A stretch of DNA of 64,000 nucleotides from Paraburkholderia azotifigens (GCF_007995085.1 NZ_VOQS01000005.1:930001-994000); one strand, 5' to 3'. Positions 7,618 to 17,263 are shown, numbered from the stretch's first letter. Numbers and translations: made by a program. The notes: generated by a model not told the origin, from the sequence alone.

Positions 7618-9993
7618 TTGGACTTACTGCGTTTCACCACCGAGTCGTACGCCGAGACAGATCGCCTGCGCGCATGGACCGAGGCGCTCGACCGGCTTGG
7701 GCTGCACTGCGGCGCGCCTCTTGCTGCCGGGCGCCCATTGCATGGAACCATTACGTCGCGCAGGTCGACGAGCGGCTTTGAGCTGATCGCGCTGGCCGCA
7801 TTCGCGCAAACCATCGAGTTCAAGGTCGACGGCGCCGACAGTCTCATGATCGTGCTGCATCTCGACGGCGGCGTGACGCTCGTCGCCGACGGCGTGCGTG
7901 CGCGGGTTGCAACCGGCGATATCATTTATGCGTCGTCGCGCGAGGGAGCCCACCTGGCGTTCACATCCGAGTTCCGCGCGTTCGCGATCCGCGTGCCTCG
8001 CTCCGCCATCAATGCACGCCTTCTTACGCCGTTCTCGCTGCGTGCCGGGCGTTTGCCAGGCGAGGCCGGCATCGGTCACGTGTTCTCCGGCTTTCTGCGC
8101 TCGATTGCTGAAAGCGTGGAGACGCTAACGCTCGACGAGTTGCGCCCCCTCGAACTCGCACTCGCGGAATTCCTGGTTGCGAGTCTCGCCGCTCACGACA
8201 AGGAAGGCAGTTTCAGCGGACTCACGCCGTCTCAGGCCGCGATCTTCTCGCGAGTGTGTCGGACCATCGAGGGCAATCTCGCCGACCCCGATCTGGGGCT
8301 GACATCCATAGCCAAAGAGGAGCGCGTCTCGCCGCGCTATCTGCAGAAACTGTTCGAAGCGGTTGGACAGAATTTTTCGATCTACTTGCGCTCGCGCAGG
8401 CTGGAACGCTGCCGTGCGGAGTTGGTGAATCCGCTGTATGAAAAGGTTTCGATTGCCGATGTCTGTTTTCGCTGGGGTTTCAACGATCCTGCGTATTTCA
8501 GCCGCGTGTTCCGCGAGCAATATGGCGCGTCGCCGCGCACCTTTCGACACGAAGCGGGTCTCGAACTAGCGCGTCATCTCGTGCGGCGAATCTCGCGCGG
8601 CTTGCCTGTCAATGCCGGGAGTTTGATCGTACATGCACAACTTGCCGAGCAGGGTACGGCTCATGAAGTTTCAGATGAGGCCGACTCTGCCGAGCGGCCT
8701 GAAGCGCCTGCGACACAAACACAGCGCGAGTCCGGCAAGCCGCGTCATCATCTGTTGCGTGCAACGGCCAACACCATCCACTGGGGATACTTCAGTCACG
8801 ATCTTAAGCCCGTGCTCGAAGTGAACAGCGGCGACACGGTAACGATCGAAACGCTCACGCAACACGCGGCGGACGACTGGGAGCGCATGGTGCAAGGCGA
8901 TCCTGGCGCCGAAAGTGTGTTCCATTGGACTGCTGGACGCAAGAACGTCAACCGCCGCGGCGCAGGGCCCATGGACGCGTCCATCTACGGGCGCGGTGCG
9001 GGAGAAGGTATCGGCGTGCATATCTGCACAGGTCCGATCGCCGTGCGCGGTGCGGAACCGGGTGATGTTCTGGAAGTGCGTATAGTCGATATTCATCCGC
9101 GTGGTTGCGCCAATCCGAAATTCGCCGGCCGCGCGTTCGGCAGCAATGCCGCTGCGTGGTGGGGCTTTCACTATCGCGAGCTATTGACCGAGCCGAAACC
9201 GCGCGAGGTCGTCACCATCTATGAAATCGACGACGCCGCTACCGCCGGCGAGACCGCCTACGCCCGTGCGGTCTACAACTTTCGCTGGACGCCTCAGCGC
9301 GATCCCTTTGGAGTGATGCATCCGACGATCGATTATCCCGGCGTGCCGGTCGATCATTCGACGGTCGTCGAGAATCACGACATTCTCAAGAATGTCAAAA
9401 TCCCGGTGCGCCCGCACTTCGGCGTGGTCACCGTCGCACCGCAGCAGGACGGTCTGATCGATTCGATTCCACCGTCCACTTTCGGCGGCAATCTCGACAA
9501 CTGGCGCGTAACGCGCGGCGCGAGCGTCTTCCTGCCAATCGGGGTACCCGGCGCGCTGCTCTCCATTGGCGACCCGCATGCATCGCAAGGAGACTCGGAA
9601 CTGTGCGGCACTGCGATCGAATGTTCTCTTACGGGTGACTTCCAACTGGTGCTTCATAAGAGAGATACGTTAAGCGGCCAGCCGTTTGCAGACCTCACCT
9701 ACCCACTGGTCGAAACCGCCGACGAATGGGTACTTCACGGCTTCAGTTATCCAAACTATCTCGCCGAGTTTGGCGCGAACGCGCAAAGCGCGGTGTATGA
9801 AAAATCGACCCTCGACCTCGCGATGCGCGACGCGTTCATCAAAGCGCGGCGCTTCCTGATGACGACCAAAGGCCTGTCCGAAGATGAGGCGATCTCGCTG
9901 ATTTCCGTGGCGGTCGACTTCGGCGTGACGCAGGTAGTGGACGGCAACTGGGGTGTTCACGCGATCATCCGAAAAGCGTTGTTCAACTCGTGA
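7618..9993 (+). CDS. AraC-family regulator fused to an acetamidase/formamidase
   Basis: A single 791-residue frame joins two normally separate proteins. Residues 1-200 resemble the AraC_binding_2 sensor domain. Residues 211-310 are an AraC helix-turn-helix pair (LTSIAKEERVSPRYLQKLFE, then VCFRWGFNDPAYFSRVFRE). Residues 311-375 form a hydrophilic linker, and residues 376-791 are a complete FmdA/AmdA amidase (TIHWGYFSHDLKPVLEVNSG, GVHICTGPIAVRGAEPGD, LSIGDPHASQGDSELCGTA, AVDFGVTQVVDGNWGVHA). The amidase half is about 70 residues longer than the stand-alone amidase at 6449, owing to inserts such as the GAGPMDASIYGRGAGEG segment. TTG at 7618 is the likely start, with GGGAG 6 bases upstream and an AraC-like N-terminus. 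The natural reading is a regulator that also processes the amide it senses. No stop or frameshift separates the parts. Confidence 0.85.
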   Translation: MDLLRFTTESYAETDRLRAWTEALDRLGLHCGAPLAAGRPLHGTITSRRSTSGFELIALAAFAQTIEFKVDGADSLMIVLHLDGGVTLVADGVRARVATGDIIYASSREGAHLAFTSEFRAFAIRVPRSAINARLLTPFSLRAGRLPGEAGIGHVFSGFLRSIAESVETLTLDELRPLELALAEFLVASLAAHDKEGSFSGLTPSQAAIFSRVCRTIEGNLADPDLGLTSIAKEERVSPRYLQKLFEAVGQNFSIYLRSRRLERCRAELVNPLYEKVSIADVCFRWGFNDPAYFSRVFREQYGASPRTFRHEAGLELARHLVRRISRGLPVNAGSLIVHAQLAEQGTAHEVSDEADSAERPEAPATQTQRESGKPRHHLLRATANTIHWGYFSHDLKPVLEVNSGDTVTIETLTQHAADDWERMVQGDPGAESVFHWTAGRKNVNRRGAGPMDASIYGRGAGEGIGVHICTGPIAVRGAEPGDVLEVRIVDIHPRGCANPKFAGRAFGSNAAAWWGFHYRELLTEPKPREVVTIYEIDDAATAGETAYARAVYNFRWTPQRDPFGVMHPTIDYPGVPVDHSTVVENHDILKNVKIPVRPHFGVVTVAPQQDGLIDSIPPSTFGGNLDNWRVTRGASVFLPIGVPGALLSIGDPHASQGDSELCGTAIECSLTGDFQLVLHKRDTLSGQPFADLTYPLVETADEWVLHGFSYPNYLAEFGANAQSAVYEKSTLDLAMRDAFIKARRFLMTTKGLSEDEAISLISVAVDFGVTQVVDGNWGVHAIIRKALFNS

Positions 9994-10131
9994 AGCAGCG
10001 CGTTTCACCTTCAATGCGCGTATAGACAAGAGTTTGTTCGCAACAAGCTCGATGCGGATATTTTGACATCCATACCATGGGTTCTGACGTAACCAACGGC
10101 GTATGCGCCGCTCGACAGGACTCTTTGGATC

Positions 10132-11034
10132 ATGAATTCTCCCGCACATCGCGTGCTGCCCGGCCACGGGCGCTTTCAATATTTGCCGATCAACGGCCGC
10201 CCTGTTTATCGTTGGCCTGACGGTTCTCGGCTCGCGGTCTATATCGGCTTCAACATCGAGCACTTTGCATTCGGCGCAGGACTGGGGCCAACTATCGGAC
10301 CGGTGATGCCCGAACCCGATGTGCTGAACCACGCGTGGCGAGAGTACGCATTGCGTGTGGGCGCATGGCGCTGTCTCGATCTCTTCGATGAACTCGCGCT
10401 GCCGACGGCCGCCATCATCAACACGGCGCTCTACGATCACTGCCCGGAGCTGGTCGCCGCTTTCGCTCAGCGCGGCGATGAACTGGTCGCGCACGGTCAT
10501 ACGAATTCGGAACGGCAAGGAACGCTGACCGAAGACGACGAACGCGCGCTGATCACTGCATGCCGCGAGCGGATTGCGGCGGAGAGCGCGCAACAGCCAG
10601 CGGGCTGGTTGTCGCCGTGGCTCTCGGAAAGTCATGTCACCAGCGATCTGGTTGTCGAAGCGGGCTATCAGTACACGCTCAACTGGTGTCACGACGATCA
10701 GCCCATGCGCTTGCACACGCGCAACGGTCAGCCCCTGTGGGCGATTCCGTATCCGGAAGAAGTAAACGATATCCCGATGATCCTCGCACGCCAGATGGAT
10801 GCGAAGTCGTTCGCCGATCTGGTGATCGATCACTTCGAGGAAATGCTGCGGCAATCCACACGTCAGCCGCTGGTGATGGGCATTGCATTGCATGCATACC
10901 TGATGGGTCAGCCACATCGTTTGTGTCACTTGCGGCGGGCACTCGAACATATTGCGCGCGCGCGCGACGAGGGCCTCACCTGCATCACTACACCGGGTTC
11001 TATCGCAAGCCACATGGACTTTCTCGGCTGTTAG
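10132..11034 (+). CDS. Polysaccharide deacetylase-family hydrolase (PuuE / cyclic-imide-hydrolase-like)
   Basis: This 300-residue cytoplasmic protein has no signal peptide and resembles the PuuE-type branch of the NodB/polysaccharide deacetylase superfamily. That branch includes metal-independent allantoinase and cyclic imide hydrolases. Visible landmarks are the strand LAVYIGFNIEHFAF, VLNHAWREYALRVGAWRCLDLFDE, PTAAIINTALYDHCPEL, the HGHTNSERQG motif and WLSPWLSESHVTSDLVVEAGY. It is followed by the binding protein and fused transporter genes in the same direction. With amidases on one side and a transporter on the other, ring opening of a cyclic imide or ureide is a reasonable inference, not a proven activity. 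Confidence 0.85.
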   Translation: MNSPAHRVLPGHGRFQYLPINGRPVYRWPDGSRLAVYIGFNIEHFAFGAGLGPTIGPVMPEPDVLNHAWREYALRVGAWRCLDLFDELALPTAAIINTALYDHCPELVAAFAQRGDELVAHGHTNSERQGTLTEDDERALITACRERIAAESAQQPAGWLSPWLSESHVTSDLVVEAGYQYTLNWCHDDQPMRLHTRNGQPLWAIPYPEEVNDIPMILARQMDAKSFADLVIDHFEEMLRQSTRQPLVMGIALHAYLMGQPHRLCHLRRALEHIARARDEGLTCITTPGSIASHMDFLGC

Positions 11035-11104
11035 ACCACTTCACGCCTGCTTCGCTGTACCACTTCTTCCGCACTTATATCGTTCAACCTGAATAGGATT
11101 CGCC

Positions 11105-11962
11105 ATGTTCATGTCAAAGGCAATCAAGCTGCTGCTATGCGCAGTCACCGGCCTCCTCCTCGCGCAAGCCGCGTCGGCGCAATCGTGCGAACCGTCCAAG
11201 GTGGCGCAGAAATACCCCTCGCTCGCAGGCAAGACGATCAAGATCGGCGTGGACCCAGAGTCGCCGCCGTACGCGTTTCGTGACGGCAAGGATTTCAACA
11301 AGATCATCGGCGCCGATGCCGACATGGCCCGCGCCGTGTTCGCCTGCGCTGGCGTGAAGACCGAATTCTTTACCGCTGGCTGGCCTGGCTTGCTGCCCGC
11401 ACTGCGTGCCGGCCAGATCGATGTGATGTGGGACTTGTTGTACTACACGCCTGAGCGCGCAAAGGAGACAAGCTTCGTCACATATATGCAGGCCGGTACG
11501 GGTGGTCTGGTCGCAGCCGGCAACCCGAAGAAGATCGATGACATCTCCAAGCTTTGCGGCCTGACGGTCACAGCAGGCATCGGCACTGTCGAACTGTCGA
11601 TGGCACAAGCGCAAGCCGCCAAATGCAAAGCGGAAAACAAGCCCGATGTAACCATCATGACATCCGCCGATATCGCGTCAGGCGCGCGCCTGGTTGCAAG
11701 CCATCGCGCCGACGTCATGATGTACGACCTCGCGCTCGTCGACGGGCTCGCGAAACAAAACCCTCAGCTCTACATGCGCGGCTTCATGGTGACGAGCGGC
11801 ATGAAGATCGGCGTGGGCGTGAAGAAAGGCAACGCCGATATGATCGCTGCCGTATCCGATGGACTCAAGATCATGCAGGCCAATCAGACCCAGAAGAAGA
11901 CCTTTCAGCAGTATGGCGTAGATCCGTCGCTGGAAACGCCGACCACGTTACTTACTCAATAA
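11105..11962 (+). CDS. Amino-acid-type ABC transporter periplasmic binding protein
   Basis: This 285-residue protein starts with a cleavable signal ([14 protein letters not shown], ending in AASAQ) and continues as a type 3 solute-binding protein ([57 protein letters not shown]). It is the intact counterpart of the interrupted gene at 5140-6063: both have paired cysteines late in the domain and a G-NPKKI-D/G motif. It sits 60 bp upstream of its fused permease-ATPase partner. The ligand cannot be read from sequence. Given the neighbours, an amide, imide or amino-acid-like compound is likely. Confidence 0.92.
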   Translation: MFMSKAIKLLLCAVTGLLLAQAASAQSCEPSKVAQKYPSLAGKTIKIGVDPESPPYAFRDGKDFNKIIGADADMARAVFACAGVKTEFFTAGWPGLLPALRAGQIDVMWDLLYYTPERAKETSFVTYMQAGTGGLVAAGNPKKIDDISKLCGLTVTAGIGTVELSMAQAQAAKCKAENKPDVTIMTSADIASGARLVASHRADVMMYDLALVDGLAKQNPQLYMRGFMVTSGMKIGVGVKKGNADMIAAVSDGLKIMQANQTQKKTFQQYGVDPSLETPTTLLTQ

Positions 11963-12021
11963 AGGCAGCCTGCGCGGCACACCGCGTCGTGTGCCGGCAG
12001 CGTCATGGATCAGGTTCGGAA

Positions 12022-13725
12022 ATGAAGGCATTGCGTATCAAACACAAGATCGTCGGCGCCCTCGGTATGGCGGCCATGTTCGTATTGCAGCCGGCGATGG
12101 CCGCCGGCCTCGAAGGCATTCAGGTGCTCGACGGTTTCAAAGAGCTGGCAGGTTACGTCGGCTCGCCGTTCCTGCTCGGCGGCGCGTGGATTGCGGTAAA
12201 GATCACGCTGATTGCGATGTCGATCGGGCTCGTGCTCGGGCTCGGTCTTGCGCTGATGCGGCTGTCGCGGTTCAAGGCCCTGGACTCAGCGGCCTGGAGT
12301 TATATCTGGTTCGTGCGCGGCACACCGCAACTGCTGCAACTCGTATTCATCTTCGACGCTTTGCCGCTGATCGGTTTGCGCTTCGATGAAGTCACGACTG
12401 CCGTTATCGGCTTCGCCTTGAACGAAGCGGCATTCAGCGCCGAGCTGTTTCGTGCCGGGATCCTGTCGGTGAACCGTTCGCAATCGACCGCGGCCGCGGC
12501 GCTCGGCATGGGACCGTTGCTGACGTTGCGCCGTATTATCCTGCCGCAATCGATGCGCGCGGTGATCCCCGGGCTCGCCAACGACACCATCGGCATGTTG
12601 AAGCTGACGTCGATCGCGTCGGTGATCTTCGTCAACGAGCTCACATTTCGCTCCCAACAGGTCGTCGGGCAGAACTTCAAGTTCTTTACCGTGTTCGGCG
12701 CGGCGGCGGTGATTTATCTCGTCCTGACGAGCGGGATCTCTTTGCTTCAGGTGTGGCTCGAACGCATCTTCGATCACGAACGCGACCGAAAGCTCACGTT
12801 CTCCTGGTTCGGACTGCGTGCATCGACGAGTGATGTGGAACCTCTCGACGCACCGGTTGCTTTGCCCGTCACCGCCAAAGAGCCAGAAACGAACGATCAC
12901 GCATGGATCAGCACCCTGCTGCCCGACGAAAGCCGCGCGCCGCGGCGGTGCGATGAACCGTTTGTCGTGTGCAAGAACGTCTGGAAATCATATGGCAAAC
13001 GCGAGATTTTGCGCGGGGTCGACCTGTCAATCGCGCATGGCGAAGTGGTCGTGATACTCGGCCCGAGCGGTTCCGGCAAAAGCACGCTGCTCAAGCTCAT
13101 CAACCATCTCGAACCGCTTGACTGGGGAACGATCAAGGTCGATTCGCAGTATGTGGGCTATCGCGAAGTGCCGGGTGGCGGCGGCACGGTGCGGCCTCTG
13201 CACAATCTCGCACGCGCACGCGCGGAAGCACGCGTGGGCATGGTGTTCCAGCATTTCAATCTGTTTAGTCATTTGAGTTCGCTGGACAATATCGTTGAAG
13301 CACAGCGTCAGGTCTATGACGTGCCGCGCGCGGAGGCGGAAGCGCTTGGGCGCGAGCTGTTGAAGAGCGTGGGCCTCACCGGACACGCGGATTTTCTGCC
13401 GCACCGGTTATCGGGCGGACAGCAGCAGCGCGTGGCGATTGCACGTGCGCTCGCGATCAAGCCCAAGTTGATGCTCTTCGACGAACCTACTTCGGCGCTC
13501 GATCCAGAACTGGTCGGCGAAGTGCTTGGCGTGATGCGCGGCCTTGCCGATGCCGGCATGACGATGGTCGTGGTCACGCACGAAATCCGCTTTGCCCGCG
13601 ATGTCGCTGACCGCGTCGTCTTCATGGACGGCGGCGAAGTGATCGAGCAAGGGACGCCGCAGCAGGTCATCGACAACCCGACTGAAGAGCGCACCCGAAG
13701 ATTTCTTAACGTCGTTGCCAATTAA
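12022..13725 (+). CDS. Fused ABC transporter permease-ATPase (intact copy)
   Basis: From the ATG at 12022 the protein has 567 residues. Residues 45-250 form a His/Glu-type permease with the EAA loop [19 protein letters not shown] linker runs to about 312, and residues 313-567 form a full ABC ATPase with Walker [10 protein letters not shown] (347-355), a Q-loop (VFQHFNLF), LSGGQQQR, Walker [12 protein letters not shown] and H-loop VVTHE. An ABC ATPase fused to its permease in one chain means a homodimer could supply both domain pairs. The frame is open further upstream to 11554, but that part overlaps the binding-protein gene in another frame. The intact motif set shows what the copy at 3809 has lost. 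Confidence 0.92.
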   Translation: MKALRIKHKIVGALGMAAMFVLQPAMAAGLEGIQVLDGFKELAGYVGSPFLLGGAWIAVKITLIAMSIGLVLGLGLALMRLSRFKALDSAAWSYIWFVRGTPQLLQLVFIFDALPLIGLRFDEVTTAVIGFALNEAAFSAELFRAGILSVNRSQSTAAAALGMGPLLTLRRIILPQSMRAVIPGLANDTIGMLKLTSIASVIFVNELTFRSQQVVGQNFKFFTVFGAAAVIYLVLTSGISLLQVWLERIFDHERDRKLTFSWFGLRASTSDVEPLDAPVALPVTAKEPETNDHAWISTLLPDESRAPRRCDEPFVVCKNVWKSYGKREILRGVDLSIAHGEVVVILGPSGSGKSTLLKLINHLEPLDWGTIKVDSQYVGYREVPGGGGTVRPLHNLARARAEARVGMVFQHFNLFSHLSSLDNIVEAQRQVYDVPRAEAEALGRELLKSVGLTGHADFLPHRLSGGQQQRVAIARALAIKPKLMLFDEPTSALDPELVGEVLGVMRGLADAGMTMVVVTHEIRFARDVADRVVFMDGGEVIEQGTPQQVIDNPTEERTRRFLNVVAN

Positions 13726-13738
13726 ATGTGAGGCTCAA

Positions 13739-14755
13739 GTGACCGACTTCGAAACTTTCAATCTTGGCCGCGTCGCGCTGCAATCCGGTGCGACGCTGCC
13801 TGACATGCGGCTCAGCTACAAGACCTATGGGCGGCTAAATTCAGCGCGAGACAACGCGATTGTCTATCCGACCTTCTATAGCGGCAGCCATGTCGACAAT
13901 GAGTGGCTGATCGGCGAGCACATGGGGCTCGATCCGCGGGAGTATTTCATCATCGTGCCGAACATGTTTGGCAACGGCGTATCAAGCTCGCCGAGCAACT
14001 ATCCGCCCCCGTATGATCGTGGCCGCTTCCCGCATGTGACGCTATACGACAACGTCGCGATGCAGTTTCGCCTTGTGACCGAGAGGTTTGGCATCGAGTC
14101 TCTCAGGCTCGTCACCGGCTGGTCAATGGGCGCAATGCAGGCATTCCATTGGGCCGCGATGTATCCGGAGATGGTCGAGCGCATTCTGCCGTTTTGCGGG
14201 GCGGCTCGGTGCTCGCGGCACAACTTTGTGTTTATCGAAGGCCTTAAGGCGCCATTGCTGTTGGATCCAGATTTCAGGAGCGGTTTCTACGATGCGCCGC
14301 CGACGCGTGGAATGCGCGCTGCCGCCCGTGTGTTTGCCGGCTGGGGATTTTCGCAGGCGTTTTTGCGTCAACGCCTCGACATGGAAGCGTTGGGGTATGG
14401 GTCGCTCGAGGACTTTATTGCCCAGTTCTGGGAGGGGGATTTCTTGAAGAAGGACGCCAACAATATTCTGTCGATGATGTGGAGCTGGCAGAACGGCGAT
14501 ATTTCCGCGAACTCACTTTACAAGGGAGATTTCGATCGGGCGTTGGGCAGTATCACTGCAAAGGCCATTGTGATGCCCGGGCGCACGGATCTGTATTTCC
14601 CGCCGGAAGATAGTGAATATGAGGTTTCGAAGATACCTGATGCGCAGTTGCGGCCCATCGAGTCGGTGTGGGGACATTTTGCGGGCGGTCCTGCGGCCAA
14701 TGCTGTCGATGTCAAGTTCATCGATAGTGCGGTGAGGGAGATTCTGGCTATGTAG
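13739..14755 (+). CDS. MetX-like alpha/beta-hydrolase (homoserine O-acetyltransferase family fold)
   Basis: From a GTG at 13739 (GTGAGG 5 bases upstream) the protein has 338 residues. The nucleophile elbow is GWSMGA with Ser129. Late acidic and histidine candidates occur in PGRTDLYFPPEDSEYE and SVWGHFAGGP. The N-terminal block (LPDMRLSYKTYGRLNSARDNA) is the MetX-type opening, but the short spacing and replacement of several acyltransferase residues fit the catabolic hydrolases of this fold better than methionine biosynthesis. It starts 13 bp after the transporter gene, so it ends the same operon. A role as ester or amide hydrolase in the pathway is an inference. Confidence 0.82.
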   Translation: MTDFETFNLGRVALQSGATLPDMRLSYKTYGRLNSARDNAIVYPTFYSGSHVDNEWLIGEHMGLDPREYFIIVPNMFGNGVSSSPSNYPPPYDRGRFPHVTLYDNVAMQFRLVTERFGIESLRLVTGWSMGAMQAFHWAAMYPEMVERILPFCGAARCSRHNFVFIEGLKAPLLLDPDFRSGFYDAPPTRGMRAAARVFAGWGFSQAFLRQRLDMEALGYGSLEDFIAQFWEGDFLKKDANNILSMMWSWQNGDISANSLYKGDFDRALGSITAKAIVMPGRTDLYFPPEDSEYEVSKIPDAQLRPIESVWGHFAGGPAANAVDVKFIDSAVREILAM

Positions 14756-15052
14756 TGGTCGGACTCTTTTCGGGTTTATCGCTGATTACCGTGCCATCCC
14801 ATGAGACCAACTTTTTCGTGTTGTGGTAATGCAGCCGACGAGTGACCGAACTCATCTCAACAAAAATTTTGTATCTCGCGAAATGATCTTCGGTCACAGC
14901 GTATTAGTGAGAATGTGATCCGAGGGTCACTGTCGATGGATGAGACGTCGGCGAACCTCTATGCAAGGCGCCTGGTCTGCGCGCGGATGCGTGCGCGCGA
15001 CGTCGCCGAGAAAAATGGCAGCCACAGCCGCCTGGATGCTCGTGTCGGCGTG
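14756..15052. other. Non-coding stretch
   Basis: About 300 bases between the hydrolase gene and the convergent small secreted-protein genes. The plus-strand frame from 14915 is unlike any family I know and lies opposite a gene, so no gene is called. No terminator hairpin was recognised. Confidence 0.4.
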
Positions 15053-15328
15053 CTAGTGGCGGCCCGCCGACATCGAGTTGAGATGCGCAATTTGCCCGTC
15101 CTGCTCCGCTTGCACATTTTGCTGATAGGCCTGCGCGGGTGTTCTGGCCAACGTCGGCCCGCTATATGGCGGAACCCATCGGCCGTTCGGGAGACCAGCG
15201 GAACGGCTGATCGGCAACTGGACCGAGCTGTTGGCGGGCTGCGCGATCGAAGCGAAACCGCGAGTCGACTGCGCATACGCCGTCGACATCGTCCCAACTA
15301 AAACGATAACTAAAATCATAAGTTTCAT
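15053..15328 (-). CDS. Small secreted protein of unknown function
   Basis: A 91-residue protein from the ATG at 15328, with GAGG 6 bases upstream. The first 20 residues (MKLMILVIVLVGTMSTAYAQ) are a clear signal peptide. The mature part is Ser/Ala/Gln-rich (QSTRGFASIAQPANSSVQLP, then AYQQNVQAEQDGQIAHLNSM). It resembles short periplasmic proteins common in Burkholderia. No domain is recognised. It is 33 bp downstream of the small lipoprotein gene on the same strand. Confidence 0.7.
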   Translation of the reverse strand: MKLMILVIVLVGTMSTAYAQSTRGFASIAQPANSSVQLPISRSAGLPNGRWVPPYSGPTLARTPAQAYQQNVQAEQDGQIAHLNSMSAGRH

Positions 15329-15361
15329 TTTGATCCTCACTGAAACGCACACCCAATCGTC

Positions 15362-15649
15362 CTAGCGGCCATGTCCGCCGCCATGCCCACCACCTTGACC
15401 GCCGCTGCGTCCGTGTCCGCCACCGCCTTGCCAGTGGACGCCTTCGTGACCCCATGCGTGACCGCCGTGGTAATAACCGCCGTGCCCCCGATAATAAGGA
15501 CCGCCGCCGGCCCACACGTTGAAAGCACCGTAGCCGTAGGCCGGTGTGTAAGCCGGACCATATGCATAATCCGGCCCGTAGTAGCCCGGATACGAAACGC
15601 AACCCGATAGTGCAATCGCCAATCCCATAACCGCAATAAGTCTGTACAT
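15362..15649 (-). CDS. Small Gly/Tyr/His-rich lipoprotein
   Basis: A 95-residue protein with a lipoprotein signal (MYRLIAVMGLAIALSGC, lipobox LSGC) and a mature part dominated by Tyr/Gly and then Gly/His repeats (YRGHGGYYHGGHAWG, GGHGRSGGQGGG). A GGGGGT ribosome site precedes the ATG. The His-rich tail could bind metal, but no family function is known. It is followed by the small secreted protein gene in what is probably one transcript. Confidence 0.75.
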   Translation of the reverse strand: MYRLIAVMGLAIALSGCVSYPGYYGPDYAYGPAYTPAYGYGAFNVWAGGGPYYRGHGGYYHGGHAWGHEGVHWQGGGGHGRSGGQGGGHGGGHGR

Positions 15650-15783
15650 GACGCACCCCCTGGTATATCAGATTCGGGTGTGCTGCCCAAGTTCGAGGGG
15701 AATTGTGACCGCTGATTACCGCGACGTGTGCTCGCGCCATCGGCACGCGCCGGCGCCGTAACGGACGACTTCGGGCATCGGCA

Positions 15784-15915
15784 TCACGCGCTGTAGTTGA
15801 GCACCGACACCCGTCCCCGCTTGCAGGTGAACGTGCGCCAGCGCAAGCCTGTGAGTGGAAAGCCTGCCTTTTCGAGAACGCGCTGCGAAGCGCGATTGTC
15901 GCGGTGACACGCCCA
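15784..15915 (-). pseudogene. Remnant of a GNAT acetyltransferase C-terminus
   Basis: The last 43 residues of a leftward frame contain WACHRDNRASQRVLEKAGF followed by RGRVSVLNYSA. This is the acetyl-CoA-binding helix and C-terminal strand of RimJ/RimL-type GNAT proteins. Upstream sequence in this frame is not GNAT-like, so only the tail survives. Confidence 0.5.
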
Positions 15916-16244
15916 ACGATCGACCCGACAGCGTCGGTGTTCAGTCAAGCACCTCCGGCGCACGAAGAAGCCTCGCGAGCGCACCGACGTCTGTACTGAC
16001 GACAGGCCGCAGATCCAGCTGACCAGGTCGGATTCCATGGACTACGGAGACGACGCTCATGACGAGTGAGTGTTGGCTATTTCAAGGCCCTGAGGACGGG
16101 AAGCAGCAATCCATCAATGAGCATTCCCGCGAGTATGTCCGCCTCGCCGAGGTTCGTCCCGTTCACGTCCGCATCGCAGTTCGAGAGAAGGTCCTCAACC
16201 TCAGCGACGTGTACGCCCGCAGCATGATGCATGAGCCAGAATTC

Positions 16245-16408
16245 CATCTCGGACCATCAGTCTGGCACACTTCGCCCCCGACAAATTCGCCGCTATGGCG
16301 TCAGACGACGTCAGCGAATTGGTGAGCCAATGCCGTGCATCGGTCGTAGGCAACCTGTTCGTTATCGAAGCGGACACCTACGACGCCTTATGGCAACAAC
16401 GCCGTTAG
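16245..16408 (+). pseudogene. Possible C-terminal gene remnant, unknown family
   Basis: A rightward frame without its own start reads HFAPDKFAAMASDDVSELVS and ends DTYDALWQQRR at TAG 16408, overlapping the last bases of the convergent hydrolase gene. The composition looks protein-like, but no family is recognised. Neighbouring frames (from 16059) carry no recognisable continuation. The stretch 15916-16244 holds nothing I can support. Confidence 0.2.
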
Positions 16409-17184
16409 TCGCGTTGTCCGGCCGCCGCGAGGACAAGTTGTGCGACCTCGTCGGGATGAGAGATCAGCGAGAGATGGCTCGCCTTCATTTCGATCGTTTT
16501 GGCGCCCATTCGCTTGGCCATGAAACGTTCGAGGTCGGGATTAATCGTCCGGTCTTCCGTCGAGACTGCATAGAAGCTCGGCTTCGATCGCCACGCGGCC
16601 TTCGTGGTTTTGCCGGTGAGCAGCGCTTTGTGGAAAGGTTGTTGAACAGCATAAAGGACCCTTGCCTTCGCTTCGGGAAGGTCGCCCGCGAAATCGTGCA
16701 GGAACGCTTCCTCGGTCAGACGTCCCTCGTCGCCGTCGAAGACAATTCCAGCGGATGCCGGTGGTGTCGGAAAGGTCCTGGCCAATGCCGTGTAGTCTTC
16801 GCCGGCATCCGGTGCACGTGCTGCCACGTAGACGAGAGCCGAAACATTGGGATGCATCCCCGCTTCCGTCACGATCATTCCCGAGAACGAATGTCCGACC
16901 AGCACCGTCGGACCATCCTGCCGATCCAATACTCGCTGAGCCGAGGCAACCGCGTCAGGCAATGTAGTTAAGGGATTCTGAACGGAAGTGACATTGAGAT
17001 CCGCCGCCTGCAATCGTGGGATCACTTCCGACCAGCACGAGCCGTCAGCGAACAGCCCGTGCACGAGAACGATATTGCGTGCTTTCACCGGTGTGGTGGT
17101 CGCCGCCGTCACACGGGTAGAGATAAGCGAAGCGGCGGCACCGGCAACAAGGGCAATGGAGAATCTACGTCTGTTCATCGTCAC
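16405..17184 (-). CDS. Exported alpha/beta-hydrolase (EstC / salicylate-esterase-like)
   Basis: A 259-residue protein with a twin-arginine-type leader (MNRRRFSIALVAGAAASLIS). The hydrolase core starts NIVLVHGLFADGSCWSEVIP, with nucleophile elbow GHSFSG and a late ASHLSLISHPDEVA histidine motif. The family includes plant-MES-like and bacterial EstC-like esterases. It is last in a leftward run of genes from 21701 to 16405 that mixes hydrolases, an enoyl-CoA hydratase-like enzyme and NTF2-like proteins. The substrate is unknown. Confidence 0.85.
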   Translation of the reverse strand: MTMNRRRFSIALVAGAAASLISTRVTAATTTPVKARNIVLVHGLFADGSCWSEVIPRLQAADLNVTSVQNPLTTLPDAVASAQRVLDRQDGPTVLVGHSFSGMIVTEAGMHPNVSALVYVAARAPDAGEDYTALARTFPTPPASAGIVFDGDEGRLTEEAFLHDFAGDLPEAKARVLYAVQQPFHKALLTGKTTKAAWRSKPSFYAVSTEDRTINPDLERFMAKRMGAKTIEMKASHLSLISHPDEVAQLVLAAAGQRD

Positions 17185-17263
17185 GATTAGTCTTCCATCC
17201 TGGGTTGTCGTATTGGAATAACAGGCGACGCGCCGCTTTCGTGCGGACGAACAGCGAGTCGTT

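Noticed and set aside
9670..11013. A 447-codon minus-strand open frame opposite the amidase fusion and the deacetylase.
   Set aside because: It lies antisense to two recognised genes and has a skewed Arg/His composition, typical of a shadow frame.
11554..12021. Upstream extension of the fused transporter frame.
   Set aside because: It overlaps the binding-protein gene in another frame. The ATG at 12022 starts a normal permease N-terminus.
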